Shown: one piece after another, positions 1 to 9,812 of the stretch | Position numbering within the stretch: the stretch's first letter is position 1 | Layout: every line of letters starts with the position of its first letter | Source: Bog-473 sp963783245 | Lineage (GTDB): Bacteria > Actinomycetota > Acidimicrobiia > Acidimicrobiales > RAAP-2 | NCBI GenBank assembly: GCA_963783245.1 | Contig: CAWAMS010000003.1 | Span: 724,778 to 788,777, forward strand | Direction: 5' to 3' | DNA: 64,000 nt | Notes under the pieces: model-generated | Told to the model about the DNA's origin: nothing | Seen by the model: only the letters and a program-made list of their open reading frames with translations | Databases searched by the model: none | Made by a program: the position numbers and the translations under genes

Positions 1-724
1 ATGCCCGACCAGGCCGCTGTCGACGCCTTCCTCCCTTCCTACGAGCCCCGCCAGCTTCTGGATCCGAACGAACCTGTGTCCATAGGCGCGATGGTCGGAC
101 CAGAGGCCTTTGAAGAGGTCCGCTATCTGTCACACCTCCGCCAGCTCGACGCACTGGAGCGCATCCCCGCCCTTGCCGCCGAATTCACCGAGTCATTCGG
201 GCGTCCGAGCGGCGGCCTCCTCCACTGCTACCGAACCGAAGACGCCGAGACGATCGTTGTCGCGCTCGGATCAGTTCTCGGGACCATCAAAGATGCCGCC
301 GATGCGCTCCGAACCGCCGGTCGAGCGCGTCGGTGTCGTCGGGATCACCTCTTTCCGACCATTCCCCCACGACGCCGTGCGCGAAGCGCTGTCTGAAGCC
401 CGGACCGTTGTGGTCGTAGAGAAGGCGTTCAGCGTCGGATTCGGCGGCGTGCTCTCGACAGACGTGGCCATGGCGACCCACGACGTTGACCTCTCGCTAC
501 GTACGGTAGTCGCCGGGCTCGGCGGACGGGCGATTACGCAACGTTCACTTGAGACTGTACTCGTCGACGCCATAAATGACCGGCTCGAACAGCTCACCTT
601 CCTCGACCTCGATCACCAGATCGTCGAGCGAGAGCTCGCTCGGGTCGCGGGATCGAGACGATCAGGTCCTACGGCCGAGAATGTCCTTCGAGACCTCGGC
701 ACGGTCGCCTCTCGGATCGGTTGA
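1..724 (+). CDS. porA: Pyruvate:ferredoxin oxidoreductase alpha subunit (PorA), 3' part, frameshifted
   Basis: Partial gene running into the window from the left. The first reading frame (to about base 310) and the second (about 315-724) together read as the C-terminal part of a PorA-type 2-oxoacid:ferredoxin oxidoreductase alpha subunit. The tail has the family pattern of a hydrophobic strand, VGVVGITSFRPFP, then a second strand, VVVVEKAFSVGFGG. The frame breaks near base 310-320 beside a GG pair, consistent with one lost base. Its stop is 9 bases before porB, so the subunits form one operon. It would decarboxylate pyruvate to acetyl-CoA with ferredoxin as electron acceptor, or run the reverse reaction. 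The N-terminal half lies outside the window. Confidence 0.75.
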
Positions 725-733
725 GAGCGGCCG

Positions 734-1762
734 ATGACGACCCAACCCGTACGCTTCTATCAAGTGGGCAGCTTCGCCGTCGGAAACCGCCTCGTTGACC
801 AGGCAAGTCGCACCGTCCAGTCCCGGTTTGACCGGAACAACTCACTCGACTCGGGCCATCGAGCCTGTCAGGGGTGCGGCGAGGCACTCGGCGCCCGCTA
901 TGCACTCGACGCCGCAATGCGCGCGACGAACGGTCAACTGATCGCCGTCAATGCCACCGGCTGCCTCGAGGTCTTCTCCACCCCTTACCCCGAAACCTCC
1001 TGGAGGGTGGCCTGGCTCCATTCGCTCTTCGGCAACGCGCCGGCTGTGGCCACGGGGGTCGCCGCCGCACTGAAAGTGAAGGGGATGAACGATGTGCGCG
1101 TCGTCGCCCAAGCGGGTGATGGCGGGACGGTCGATATCGGATTCGGTTGTCTCTCGGGAATGTTCGAGCGTCACGACGACGTCTTGTTCATTTGCTATGA
1201 CAATGAGGCCTACATGAACACCGGGGTGCAACGCTCCGGTGCGACGCCGCCCGCCGCGCGCACGGCGACAACCGAGGCTGTTGGACCGGAACCCGGCAAC
1301 GTCTTCGGACAAGGCAAAGACCTTCCCCGTCTGGCGATGGCCCATGGCATTGATTATGTCGGCACGGCGACGGTCGCCGACCTACATGATCTCGAAGCCA
1401 AGGTCAAGCGGGCGATGGAGTTCCACGGTTCCCGCTACCTGCACATCCTCGTCCCCTGCCCTCTCGGCTGGGGCTCAGCCCCATGCGACACAATCCGTGT
1501 GGCGCGGCTCGCTCACGAGACCGGACTCTTTCCAGTCTTCGAGGCCGAATATGGCGAAGTTACGGCCGTGTCTCCGATCCGGCACCGCACGCCCGTCGAG
1601 TCTTACCTCTCGATCCAGAGTCGATATGCCCACCTCTTCGGCGATCAGGGACGGCCGGACATCGTCGCCCGCATCCAGGCCATCGCCGACCACAACATCT
1701 CGAAGTTTGGCCTCCTCGACGAGTCACGACGCCAGAAGAACCCACTGGAGACGAGCCCGTGA
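734..1762 (+). CDS. porB: Pyruvate:ferredoxin oxidoreductase beta subunit (PorB)
   Basis: 342 residues, a normal length for the thiamine-diphosphate-binding beta subunit. Visible are the CQGCGEA iron-sulfur cysteine motif (C45, C48), the TPP/Mg motif beginning GDGG at residues 128-131, and the following YDNEAYMNTGVQ segment (155-166) typical of PorB/KorB. With PorA it forms the catalytic core that cleaves pyruvate, CoA and oxidised ferredoxin into acetyl-CoA, CO2 and reduced ferredoxin. Its stop overlaps the GTG start of the next gene by 4 bases, so translation is coupled to the electron-transfer partner. Pyruvate rather than another 2-oxoacid is inferred from sequence style and the PEP/pyruvate genes nearby. 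Confidence 0.88.
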   Translation: MTTQPVRFYQVGSFAVGNRLVDQASRTVQSRFDRNNSLDSGHRACQGCGEALGARYALDAAMRATNGQLIAVNATGCLEVFSTPYPETSWRVAWLHSLFGNAPAVATGVAAALKVKGMNDVRVVAQAGDGGTVDIGFGCLSGMFERHDDVLFICYDNEAYMNTGVQRSGATPPAARTATTEAVGPEPGNVFGQGKDLPRLAMAHGIDYVGTATVADLHDLEAKVKRAMEFHGSRYLHILVPCPLGWGSAPCDTIRVARLAHETGLFPVFEAEYGEVTAVSPIRHRTPVESYLSIQSRYAHLFGDQGRPDIVARIQAIADHNISKFGLLDESRRQKNPLETSP

Positions 1763-3387
1763 AACAGCTCCCATTCGCCATCACGCTCGAGGTTGGATCG
1801 AGCCACGCCAATCAAACTGGTTCTTGGCGGGTCGAGCGTCCGGAGTACGTCAACCGGGTGCCTCCATGCAACAGTACGTGCCCGGCCGGCGAGAATATCC
1901 AGCGCTGGCTCTATGACGCCGAGCCCGGCGACTACGAGACGGCGTGGCACACATTGGTCGAGGACAACCCGTTTCCCGCCATCATGGGCCGCATCTGCTA
2001 CCACCCCTGCGAGACCGCATGCAATCGAGCTCAACTCGACGAGGCGGTCGGGATCAATGCGATCGAGCGCTTCTTGGGCGATCTCGCCATCGAGCGGGGC
2101 TGGACGCTGCCACCGGCAGGCCCCGATACCGGAAAGCGTGTCCTCGTCGTCGGGGGTGGGCCGTCAGGCCTGAGCGCGGCGTATCACCTACGCCGCCTCG
2201 GTCATGAGATCCGTCTCGTCGATTCCGGTCCAAGCCTTGGCGGCATGATGCGCTATGGGATCCCCGCCTACCGCCTGCCCCGGAACATCCTCGAAGCCGA
2301 GGTGGAGCGCATAGTCTCCATGGGTATTGACGTCCACCTCGAGCACACTGTTCGTGACATCAGGCGTGAACAGCAAGAGGGTAGATTCGACGCTGTTTTC
2401 CTCGCAGTCGGTGCACAACTTTCCCGACGCGTTGAGATTCCTGCGGGCGATTCCTCGCACATTTTCAACGCGGTCTCAATTCTCCATCAGGTGTCTGAGA
2501 ATGACCCTCCGCTGCTTGGCCGACGCGTCGCAGTCTACGGGGGCGGAGACACAGCTCTCGATGCGGCACGGACGGCACGGCGTCTCGGTGCGACCGATGC
2601 CGTCATCGTCTATCGCCGCAACCAAGAGCACATGCCTGCCCACGCAGACGAGCTCGCGGAAGCCGTCAGGGAGGGCGTAACGATGCGCTGGCTCTCGACG
2701 GTCAGCCGCATCGATGGCGATCGAATCGTCCTCGAAAGGATGCGCCTCAACGACGAAGGTTTCCCTGAACCGACCGGCGAGTTCGAGACGCTCGCCGCCG
2801 ACTCACTCGTCCTCGCACTGGGTCAAGATACCGACCTCTCCCTACTCGAAGGAGAGCTCGGCGTGACGATCGAAGACGGCGTGGTCAAGGTCTCCCCGGC
2901 AATGCTGGCGGCTCCGAATGGAATATTTGCGGGAGGCGACGCCGTGCCGTCCGAGCGCACTGCAACAGTGGCCATCGGGCATGGCAAACAGGCTGCTCTC
3001 GGCATCGACGCCTTCCTCGCAGGCCACGACCTGGTCAAGGTACCTCAAGTCGAGTTGGCAACGTTCGAGCACCTCAACACCTGGTATTACGCCGATGCGC
3101 CGCGAGCACACCGACCCGAACTCGAGGTGGCCCGGCGTCAGAGCACTTTTGACGAGGTCATCGGAGGGCTCACCGAGGAGAATGCCCTGTTTGAAGCCCG
3201 GCGCTGTCTGTCGTGTGGCAACTGCTTCAATTGCGACAACTGCTTCGGCGTCTGCCCGGACAACGCCGTTGTCAAATTCACCGACTCGCCGCATTACAAG
3301 TTCGACTACGACTTTTGCAAGGGATGCGGCATCTGTGCCCAGGAATGCCCGTGTGGAGCGATCAAGATGCGGCCAGAGCGAAGCTGA
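1759..3387 (+). CDS. GltD-like NAD(P)H/FAD oxidoreductase with PorD-like 2[4Fe-4S] ferredoxin tail
   Basis: 542 residues from a GTG start that overlaps the porB stop. Order of parts: an N-terminal cysteine region typical of glutamate-synthase small subunits (C37, C41, C80, C84, C88); an FAD-binding Rossmann motif GGGPSGLSAAYHLRR near residue 132; an NAD(P)-binding motif GGGDTALDAAR near 262; and two ferredoxin clusters at the C terminus (CLSCGNCFNCDNC near 482 and CKGCGICAQECPCG near 519). The tail resembles the PorD delta subunit. The likely role is shuttling electrons between NAD(P)H and the PorAB ferredoxin pool rather than making glutamate, because no large glutamate synthase subunit is nearby. 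This assignment is inferred from context. Confidence 0.8.
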   Translation: MKQLPFAITLEVGSSHANQTGSWRVERPEYVNRVPPCNSTCPAGENIQRWLYDAEPGDYETAWHTLVEDNPFPAIMGRICYHPCETACNRAQLDEAVGINAIERFLGDLAIERGWTLPPAGPDTGKRVLVVGGGPSGLSAAYHLRRLGHEIRLVDSGPSLGGMMRYGIPAYRLPRNILEAEVERIVSMGIDVHLEHTVRDIRREQQEGRFDAVFLAVGAQLSRRVEIPAGDSSHIFNAVSILHQVSENDPPLLGRRVAVYGGGDTALDAARTARRLGATDAVIVYRRNQEHMPAHADELAEAVREGVTMRWLSTVSRIDGDRIVLERMRLNDEGFPEPTGEFETLAADSLVLALGQDTDLSLLEGELGVTIEDGVVKVSPAMLAAPNGIFAGGDAVPSERTATVAIGHGKQAALGIDAFLAGHDLVKVPQVELATFEHLNTWYYADAPRAHRPELEVARRQSTFDEVIGGLTEENALFEARRCLSCGNCFNCDNCFGVCPDNAVVKFTDSPHYKFDYDFCKGCGICAQECPCGAIKMRPERS

Positions 3388-3454
3388 CATGGAAAGACGC
3401 CGGTGACGACCCTCGCAAGCAAGATACACATCGGCCTCGGAGTGAGGTACCGCG

Positions 3455-4645
3455 ATGACGCATGAGGAGGCGTCCAGATCCGCCGAATACATCCCATTGA
3501 GCCTGCATATGCCGACGCTGGAGGATCTGCCACCGGTCAGAGGGCGACGCGTTCTCGTCCGATCTGATCTCAATGCCCCATTGCGGGCAAAGCCCGGCGG
3601 CGGTTTCGAAGTGGCCGACGATTTTCGTCTACGCTCATCGGTCCCCACACTTGATTGGTTGTCCGCGCATGGTGCGCTCGTGACCGTCTGCAGCCACCTA
3701 GGTCGCCCCAAGGGCAAAGTGGATGCCTGCTTCGCCATGGCTCCGGTCCGCGAGGCACTTTCGGTTATGGCGCCAGGCGTCACGGTGATGGAGAATCTCC
3801 GATTCGACCCCGGCGAAGAAGCGAATGATCCGGATTTCGTGCGTCGCCTCGTCGACGGATTCGACTACTACGTCAATGATGCATTCGGAGCCTGCCACCG
3901 CACCCACGGGTCGATCGTGGGACCTCCAGCCCTTCTGCCGAGCGCGGCGGGACGGCTCCTTCAACGCGAAGTTGAAGCACTCTCACGCCTCATGATCGAT
4001 CCAGCTCGACCATTTGTAGCGGTGGTGGGTGGAGCAAAGGTCTCCGACAAACTGGCCGTCCTGCGTACACTAAGTGAACAGGTCGACCACCTGCTGCTCG
4101 GCGGCGCCATGTGTTTTACATTTCTCGCCGCGCTCGGGCACGAGATCGGCGCCTCCCATCTTGAACCAGAATTCCTGGACGAGGCGCGCTCCCTCTTGGG
4201 CTCGCAGTCCGCACTGCAACTCCCGAGCGACCTCGTGGGCCTCTCTCCAGGCGGGCTATTGGGGATCGGAACGCAGCCGACCGGTACCGTACGGCAATTC
4301 GGTAACGAACTCCTGCCGGATTGGCAGGGAGTTGACATTGGTCCTGCTACTCGCAACAGCTTTTCTGAGACAATCGGCCACGCGTGGACGATCCTCTGGA
4401 ATGGGCCCATGGGTGTCTTTGAGGACCGACGATTTGAGGAAGGCACCCGCGCCCTCGCCGAAGCTGTCGCCTTGTCCCCAGGGTACACAGTCGTCGGCGG
4501 CGGCGAGACGGCGGCGGCACTTCACAACTTCGGCTTGGAAGACCGTATCGATCACATCTCGAGTGGGGGTGGGGCCACACTCGAGCTGCTCGAGAAAGGT
4601 GACCTGCCCGGGCTCGCGGCACTGCGCTCAGGGCTGTACCACTAG
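3455..4645 (+). CDS. pgk: Phosphoglycerate kinase
   Basis: 396 residues, the usual size for the family. It carries the N-domain substrate motif RSDLNAPL, the basic SHLGRPKG segment, the GGAKVSDK hinge/nucleotide region near residue 190, the ATP-site segment WNGPMGVFE and the C-terminal GGGETAAAL loop. It interconverts 1,3-bisphosphoglycerate plus ADP with 3-phosphoglycerate plus ATP. It follows the por genes after a 67-base gap and converges on ppsA, so it may be the last gene of the por transcript. Pgk normally sits with gap/tpi; its isolation here suggests an extra copy belonging to an anaerobic carbon module (inference). Confidence 0.9.
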   Translation: MTHEEASRSAEYIPLSLHMPTLEDLPPVRGRRVLVRSDLNAPLRAKPGGGFEVADDFRLRSSVPTLDWLSAHGALVTVCSHLGRPKGKVDACFAMAPVREALSVMAPGVTVMENLRFDPGEEANDPDFVRRLVDGFDYYVNDAFGACHRTHGSIVGPPALLPSAAGRLLQREVEALSRLMIDPARPFVAVVGGAKVSDKLAVLRTLSEQVDHLLLGGAMCFTFLAALGHEIGASHLEPEFLDEARSLLGSQSALQLPSDLVGLSPGGLLGIGTQPTGTVRQFGNELLPDWQGVDIGPATRNSFSETIGHAWTILWNGPMGVFEDRRFEEGTRALAEAVALSPGYTVVGGGETAAALHNFGLEDRIDHISSGGGATLELLEKGDLPGLAALRSGLYH

Positions 4646-4657
4646 GGCCGCACTCGG

Positions 4658-7088
4658 TTACCCCCTTTTCTTCACCGGCGTTCCCGATTCCGCATCTTCA
4701 CTCTCTCGAAGGCGTTCGAGCTCGAGCACCCGGCGCGTCGTCTTCAGAACCGTGTCGGGATTGAGACTCATGGAGTCGATTCCGAGTTCGACGAGATATT
4801 CAGCCATGTCGGGATAGTCGGATGGCGCCTGCCCGCACAGCCCGGAGTGGATTTGATTACGTCGACAACCTTCGACGGCCAGCCGAATCATCTCTTTGAC
4901 ACCCTCATCCCGCTCGTCGTAGTCGAAGGCCACGATCTCGCTATCCCGATCCACTCCCAATGTCAGTTGCGTGAGGTCGTTGGAGCCGATCGAGAATCCG
5001 TCAAAGTACTTGGCAAACCGGTCGATCAAAATGACGTTGTTTGGGATCTCACACATCGCATAGACCTTGAGGCCGTTCTCGCCACGTGTTAGTCCGAGCT
5101 CGGCCATACGCGCCAGCACCTGCTCGGCTTCAGCGACGCGTCGAACGAATGGCAGCATGAGGACAACATTCGTCAGTCCCATCTGCTCGCGCACTCTCTT
5201 CATGGCCTTGCACTCAAGTGCAAACCCCTCGGCGTACGCTGGATGCGCGTAGCGCGACGCGCCACGAAATCCGAGCATTGGATTGTTTTCCGATGGCTCG
5301 AAGTCTGCTCCACCGAGAAGACTGGCATATTCGTTCGTTTTGAAATCCGACATGCGCACAATCACCGGTTTCGGCCAAAACGCCGCAGCAATCGTGCCGA
5401 TCCCCTCAGAGAGCCGCTCTACGAAGAACTGCTCACCGTCGGGATAGTGGCGGATCAAACGTGCCAACGCCGCGCGATCCTCGGGGCTGGTCACCTTCTC
5501 AGGATGTAGGAGCGCAAGGGGGTGGGCGCGAATCGACTCACTGATTATGAATTCCATGCGAGCCAAACCCACCCCGTCGTTGGGTAGAAGCGATGTCTTG
5601 AAAGCGAGATCCGGATTTCCGAGATTGATCATGACCTCGGTTTTCGGTCGAGCGAGATCGCCCACATCACTACGTTCTACATGGAAACTCACGTCACCGT
5701 GATACACCCGTCCCGTAGCTCCCTCCGCACACGAGACCGTCACGCAGGTACCACTCGGCACTGATGTCGTGGCGTCCCCCACTCCAACAACGGCCGGGAC
5801 GCCGAGCTCGCGGGCGATAATCGCTGCGTGACAAGTCCGTCCGCCTCGGTTGGTCACGATCGCCGCGGCGGTTTTCATCACGGGCTCCCAGTCCGGACTG
5901 GTCGAATCCGCTACCAGGATCTCGCCCGGTCGAAACTCTGCAAGGCGCGCCACACTCTCGATGACGCGCGCCGTCCCCGAGGCGATCTTCTCTCCGACCG
6001 CCCTCCCTTCGGCGATGACCCCTCCAGCTCCCCTCAAGGACGTACGTCTCGAGAAGCGAAGCCTGGCGCTGGGAAGCCACCGTCTCGGGTCGTGCCTGGA
6101 CGATGTAAAGCTTGCCGTCAACGCCGTCCTTCGCCCATTCCACGTCCATCGGTCGACCGTAATGAGCCTCGATGGCGATGGCGCTGTCCGCGAGCTTGAG
6201 AACATCGTCATCGCACAGGGAGAAGTGCTCACGGTCGCTTTTCGGCGTCGGAATGTTGCGCGTGGTGTATTTCGTCTCTCCCTCGACGAAGACCATCTTC
6301 ACGGCCTTGTCGCCCAGTCGTCGGCGCAGCACTGCGCGGTATCCGGCCAACAGAGTCGGCTTGTGTACGTAGAACTCATCGGGGTCAACCGCTCCCTGCA
6401 CCACATTCTCACCGAGACCGTACGATCCGGTGACGAACACCACATCACGAAAACCCGACTCGGTGTCCAGCGAGAACATCACGCCGGAAGAAGAGAGATC
6501 CGAGCGAACCATCTTCATCACACCAATGGACAGTGCCACCTTGTAATGATCGAAGCCCTGGTCAATACGATAGTGGATCGAGCGATCGGTGAAGAGGCTG
6601 GCAAAGCATCGGCGACACGCATCGAGCAGGCTTTCCTCGCCATAGACATTCAGGAACGTGTCTTGCTGGCCAGCGAAGCTCGCATTTGGCAGATCTTCGG
6701 CCGTGGCTGAGGAGCGCACAGCAAGGCTTACATCTTCGCCGTACTCATCCTGAAGGCGCCGATAGCCGGAAAGAATCTCGGCCGCGAGATCGTCGGGCAG
6801 CCCTGCCCCGTAGACGATCTCCCGAGCTCGCTTGGCCCGGCGTGCCAGGTCGACCACATCATTCGGGACCAGGCCGTCGAGCGCCTCATGCAGCGCCTTC
6901 ACGGCCCCCGTCTGTTCGAGCATGTAACGGTAGGCCGCGGCGGTGGTCGCGTAACCGTTTGGCACCAGGACTCCTCGGCCGGAGAGCTTCTGGTACATCT
7001 CGCCTAAGGAGGCGTTCTTCCCTCCGACCACAGGCACGTCCTCGATGCCGAACTCATCGAAGAATTTGACGTAAGTGGGATCTGTCAT
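4658..7088 (-). CDS. ppsA: Phosphoenolpyruvate synthase, one frameshift
   Basis: About 810 residues once a frameshift near 6030-6042 is bridged. The N-terminal frame holds the ATP-grasp-like PEP-utilising domain (opening GGKNASLGEMYQKL, then AVRSSATAEDLPNASFAGQQ). The second frame holds the swivelling phosphohistidine domain (GGRTCHAAIIARELG) and the PEP/pyruvate barrel (LNPDTV near the end). It makes PEP from pyruvate and ATP, releasing AMP and phosphate. I chose the ATG at 7088: the AGGAGG at 7096-7101 is 7 bases upstream of it but only 1 base from the earlier ATG at 7094. It lies downstream of a CBS gene on the same strand whose promoter has a DevR-type box, so hypoxic control is inferred. 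Confidence 0.88.
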
Positions 7089-7214
7089 GATCATTCCTCC
7101 TGTAGCGGCGGTGGCGACAACTCAGAGTCTTGGAACGGGGGCTGCGTGCATCGATGCCGGAGAGATCGAACGTTGCCACCTCAGCCAGCAAGGGGACACC
7201 GGCAAAGCGGGTGC

Positions 7215-7640
7215 TTACTCGACGTCGGACGATTTGGAAGCTATGAGGTCGAGGACGTCCTCGGAAACGACGAGACCAACGATCTCGCCCTTCTCGGTAA
7301 CGGGGACATGTCGAATGTGTTTACCCGCCATCTGCCGGATACCCTCCAAAACGGTCACGGTTGGCGAAACCGCGATCAAGTCAGAGGCGACATCCGCGAC
7401 CCAAGTCGTGTCGGGGTCCGCTCGTTGTGCCAAGACACGAACAATGTCGCTCTCGGTCACGATGCTCGATGGGCCCTTGGGCCCGAGGACTACGGCCACA
7501 CCATTCCCCTGAGCCACCATGGCCTGGGTAACCGACCGCAACGTGCTTTCCGGATCGACGAACGAGGGTGCGCCCCGCATGATGTGGGCAACCGGACAGA
7601 GAAGATCACACCGGTGAGAGGTTTTCCTGCTGATCGTCAT
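7215..7640 (-). CDS. Tandem CBS-domain protein (Hrp1/Rv2626c type)
   Basis: 141 residues from the ATG at 7640, which has a GGAGG five bases upstream (a longer reading starts at 7658). It consists of two CBS motifs: HIMRGAPSFVDPESTLRS near residue 20 and a second around DVASDLIAVSPTVTVLEG near 82, each followed by a strand-loop segment ending in a T/S-x-x-D pattern (VTESDIV, VVSEDVL). CBS pairs bind adenine nucleotides or related ligands and usually sense energy state. Mycobacterial Rv2626c is a DosR-regulon member of the same build. It is the first gene of a likely CBS-ppsA transcript driven by the reverse-oriented box at 7704-7720. Confidence 0.8.
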   Translation of the reverse strand: MTISRKTSHRCDLLCPVAHIMRGAPSFVDPESTLRSVTQAMVAQGNGVAVVLGPKGPSSIVTESDIVRVLAQRADPDTTWVADVASDLIAVSPTVTVLEGIRQMAGKHIRHVPVTEKGEIVGLVVSEDVLDLIASKSSDVE

Positions 7641-7703
7641 TGTCGCCTCCTTTCCCACGCGCAGAGTCCTTCCCTCACGATGGGCCAGGGTCCGAGGAGT
7701 CGC

Positions 7704-7720
7704 TAGGGCCGTTGGTCCCT
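7704..7720 (-). promoter_or_regulatory. DevR-type box for CBS-ppsA
   Basis: TAGGGCCGTTGGTCCCT, read on the minus strand as GGGACC-AAC-GGCCCTA. Centre 7712.5. The minus-strand hexamer CATCGT begins 30.5 bases beyond the centre (7682-7677), the same spacing as the other boxes in this window. The predicted start is near 7670, about 30 bases before the CBS ATG. A second imperfect pair of half-sites (GGGCC-AG-GGTCC, 7682-7693) overlaps the hexamer end and has the wrong spacing. Confidence 0.75.
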
Positions 7721-7752
7721 GGTGCCGGCGAGCGCATGAGACACCCGGACTT

Positions 7753-7768
7753 GGGACCTACGGCCCTA
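7753..7768 (+). promoter_or_regulatory. DevR-type box for pfkB-like gene
   Basis: GGGACCTACGGCCCTA, a close match to the shared pattern. Its centre (7759.5) is 42.5 bases from the ATG at 7802, the same distance seen at three other starts. The expected -10 position (7790) reads TTCCAT and lacks the A of xAxxxT, so the promoter part is weaker here. It is divergent from the box at 7704-7720, 47 bases away. Confidence 0.7.
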
Positions 7769-7801
7769 TGCAAGGTGGAGGAGTGAGGGTTCCATGGTTG
7801 C

Positions 7802-8801
7802 ATGTGCCCGTGGGATGTCATAAGTGTCGGCGACACCGCGACGGATGTCTTTATCCGACTGATCGAAGGTCGGATAAAGACGGTTGAGGACGAGGCGGGA
7901 CGGTGGCTCATGGTCCCGTACGGCGACAAGGTGCCGTTCGATCATGCCCAAACGGTCGAGTCGGGTGGCAACGCCGCGAACGCTGCGGTCGCGTTTGCCC
8001 GATTGGGTCTTGCCACCGCGTTCGCCACCCACGTGGGTGACGACCAAGTGGGGCGCGACATCCAACTCGCACTGCGAAAAGAAGCCGTTGACACGCATCT
8101 CTTGAGGGTCGATCCGGGCGTGCCCAGTAATCGGAACTTCGTTCTTTGGTTCGGAGAGGATCGAACGATCCTCGTCCGTCACCAGATCTACGATTATCAT
8201 TGGACGCATCTGCGGCCGAGCGAGATTCCCCGCTGGCTCTATCTGAGTTCAGTGGGCTCTGACGCTCCTCGGTACTACGACCAACTGTCCGAATGGCTCG
8301 GTGCGGAGCCAGCCGTTCGCTTCGCATTTCAGCCAGGCACGTTTCAGATCAAACTGTGGAACGCACGCCCTCGCAGCTCTCTATCGCCGAGCCGACCTCC
8401 TCGTGTGCAATCGAGAGGAGGCTGTGGAGATAGGAGGTGGAGATATCCATGACATCGCCGACCTGCTCCAAAGGCTCCACGGATTAGGGGCGCGCACGGT
8501 CGTCATCACCGACGGGCCTGCAGGAGCATTTGCTTCAGACGGGGCCGCCCGCTACTGCGTGCCTTCCTATCCGGACCCAGCGCCCCCGACGGACAGGACG
8601 GGCGCCGGAGATGCCTTCACCGCCACATTGATGGCGGCTCTCTGCAAAGGGCATTCACTCGATGTAGCCCTCGCTTGGGCTCCTATCAATGCCATGAGCG
8701 TGGTCCGACATGTCGGGTCACAAGCGGGACTCCTAGGGGAACACGAGGTGAAGCAATGGCTTGATCAGGCTCCAGCCGACTACGTGGTCAGCAAGTGGTG
8801 A
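7802..8801 (+). CDS. PfkB/ribokinase-family sugar kinase, one frameshift
   Basis: The first frame (7802 to about 8360) has the PfkB N-terminal signature: a substrate region ending GDTATDVFI, then VESGGNAANAAVAFARLG and the lid. The second frame (to 8801) has the C-terminal anion-hole and catalytic motif DRTGAGDAFTATLMAAL. Together they give about 332 residues, normal for the family. The break lies near 8360. PfkB enzymes phosphorylate sugars or nucleosides; the substrate cannot be read from sequence. Rv2029c (PfkB) is the DosR-regulon counterpart in M. tuberculosis. There is no good ribosome site within 15 bases of the ATG. The next gene's start lies close downstream. Confidence 0.8.
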
Positions 8802-8850
8802 CGAGGAACGAATACCAAATGCTCTCGAACTTACAAAGCTGCATGGGTCG

Positions 8851-9762
8851 ATGACCGCGAGCGGGAGTCGTCGGAGCATTGCTGTCGATCTGGGTGGGAC
8901 CAACCTCAGAGTGGCCGTCGTTGACGGAAACGGCCTGCTCCTCACGCGGCACAAAGTTCTGACGCCGTCCCAGGGATCGATCACTGATGCCATCGTCAAG
9001 CTCATCGCTGGTCTCGAGTGTGATCCGGAATGTCCTGCCGTGGTCGCGGTACCGGGCCTCGTCGATTACGGGCGTCGATGCGCACTGTGGGCACCACACT
9101 TACCTCCCTCGTGGGTCGCCGAACTCACCGAGGATCGCCTGGCGTCCCGATTCCATAGGCATGTGTCCATCGCCAACGACGCCGATCTCGCCGCGGTGGG
9201 AGAGACCTACTTCGGCGCCGGGAGAAATTCCACTGACGTTGTCTTCCTCACCGTCTCGACCGGCATCGGCGCCGGAGTATTGTTGAACCGCCATTTGGTG
9301 CACGGGCGCCGATCGGTGGCGGAGATCGGCCATACGATCATCGATCGACACGCCTTCTCGAATGGAGAGCCCGCCACACTCGAAGAACTCGCCTCTGGTA
9401 GTAGCGTCCCGCGTCTCGCACAAATTGGTGCCGTTCAGGCCCGCACCGGTGAGCAACTCGAGGCTCTCGAAGAAATCGGCGATGATCGGGCCATCGCTCT
9501 CTGGCGGCAGATAGTTGAGGCCGTCACGATCGGCATCATCAATCTCGCATGGTGTTACGGACCCGATCTGATCATCATCGGTGGGGGAATCGGGCGGGAA
9601 CGACCACTCCTTGACCCTGTGCAAGCGAGATTGTCCCAGGTCGCTCCAACCATCGCCATGACGTTCTCCCTCGTGGAGGAGGAGCTAGGCGACGACGCGG
9701 GCCTCATCGGTGCCGCTGCTTGGGATCGGGCAACGCGATCCGAGCCGCTGGACCGCCGTTGA
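8851..9762 (+). CDS. ROK-family sugar kinase (glucokinase-like)
   Basis: About 303 residues from the ATG at 8851; the same frame is open upstream to 8761 but would overlap the pfkB end. It starts with the ASKHA phosphate-1 loop DLGGTNLRVAVVDG, has the VVAVPGLVD strand, the phosphate-2 loop TVSTGIGAGVLL and the adenosine loop IIIGGGIG near residue 260. The ROK zinc/cysteine motif (CxCGxxGC) is not seen at its usual place after EIGHTII, so this is a non-canonical ROK kinase with poorly supported substrate; glucose is a guess. It follows the PfkB kinase in the same direction and is probably co-transcribed from the box at 7753. Confidence 0.75.
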   Translation: MTASGSRRSIAVDLGGTNLRVAVVDGNGLLLTRHKVLTPSQGSITDAIVKLIAGLECDPECPAVVAVPGLVDYGRRCALWAPHLPPSWVAELTEDRLASRFHRHVSIANDADLAAVGETYFGAGRNSTDVVFLTVSTGIGAGVLLNRHLVHGRRSVAEIGHTIIDRHAFSNGEPATLEELASGSSVPRLAQIGAVQARTGEQLEALEEIGDDRAIALWRQIVEAVTIGIINLAWCYGPDLIIIGGGIGRERPLLDPVQARLSQVAPTIAMTFSLVEEELGDDAGLIGAAAWDRATRSEPLDRR

Positions 9763-9812
9763 ACTCATCTGTCATTCCCGGAATATGGCGCCGATCGCAC
9801 GCCAGGCGATAC

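Noticed and set aside
7682..7693. GGGCC-AG-GGTCC as a second box for the CBS gene
   Set aside because: Spacer is two instead of three bases. It overlaps the -10 predicted from the good box at 7704.
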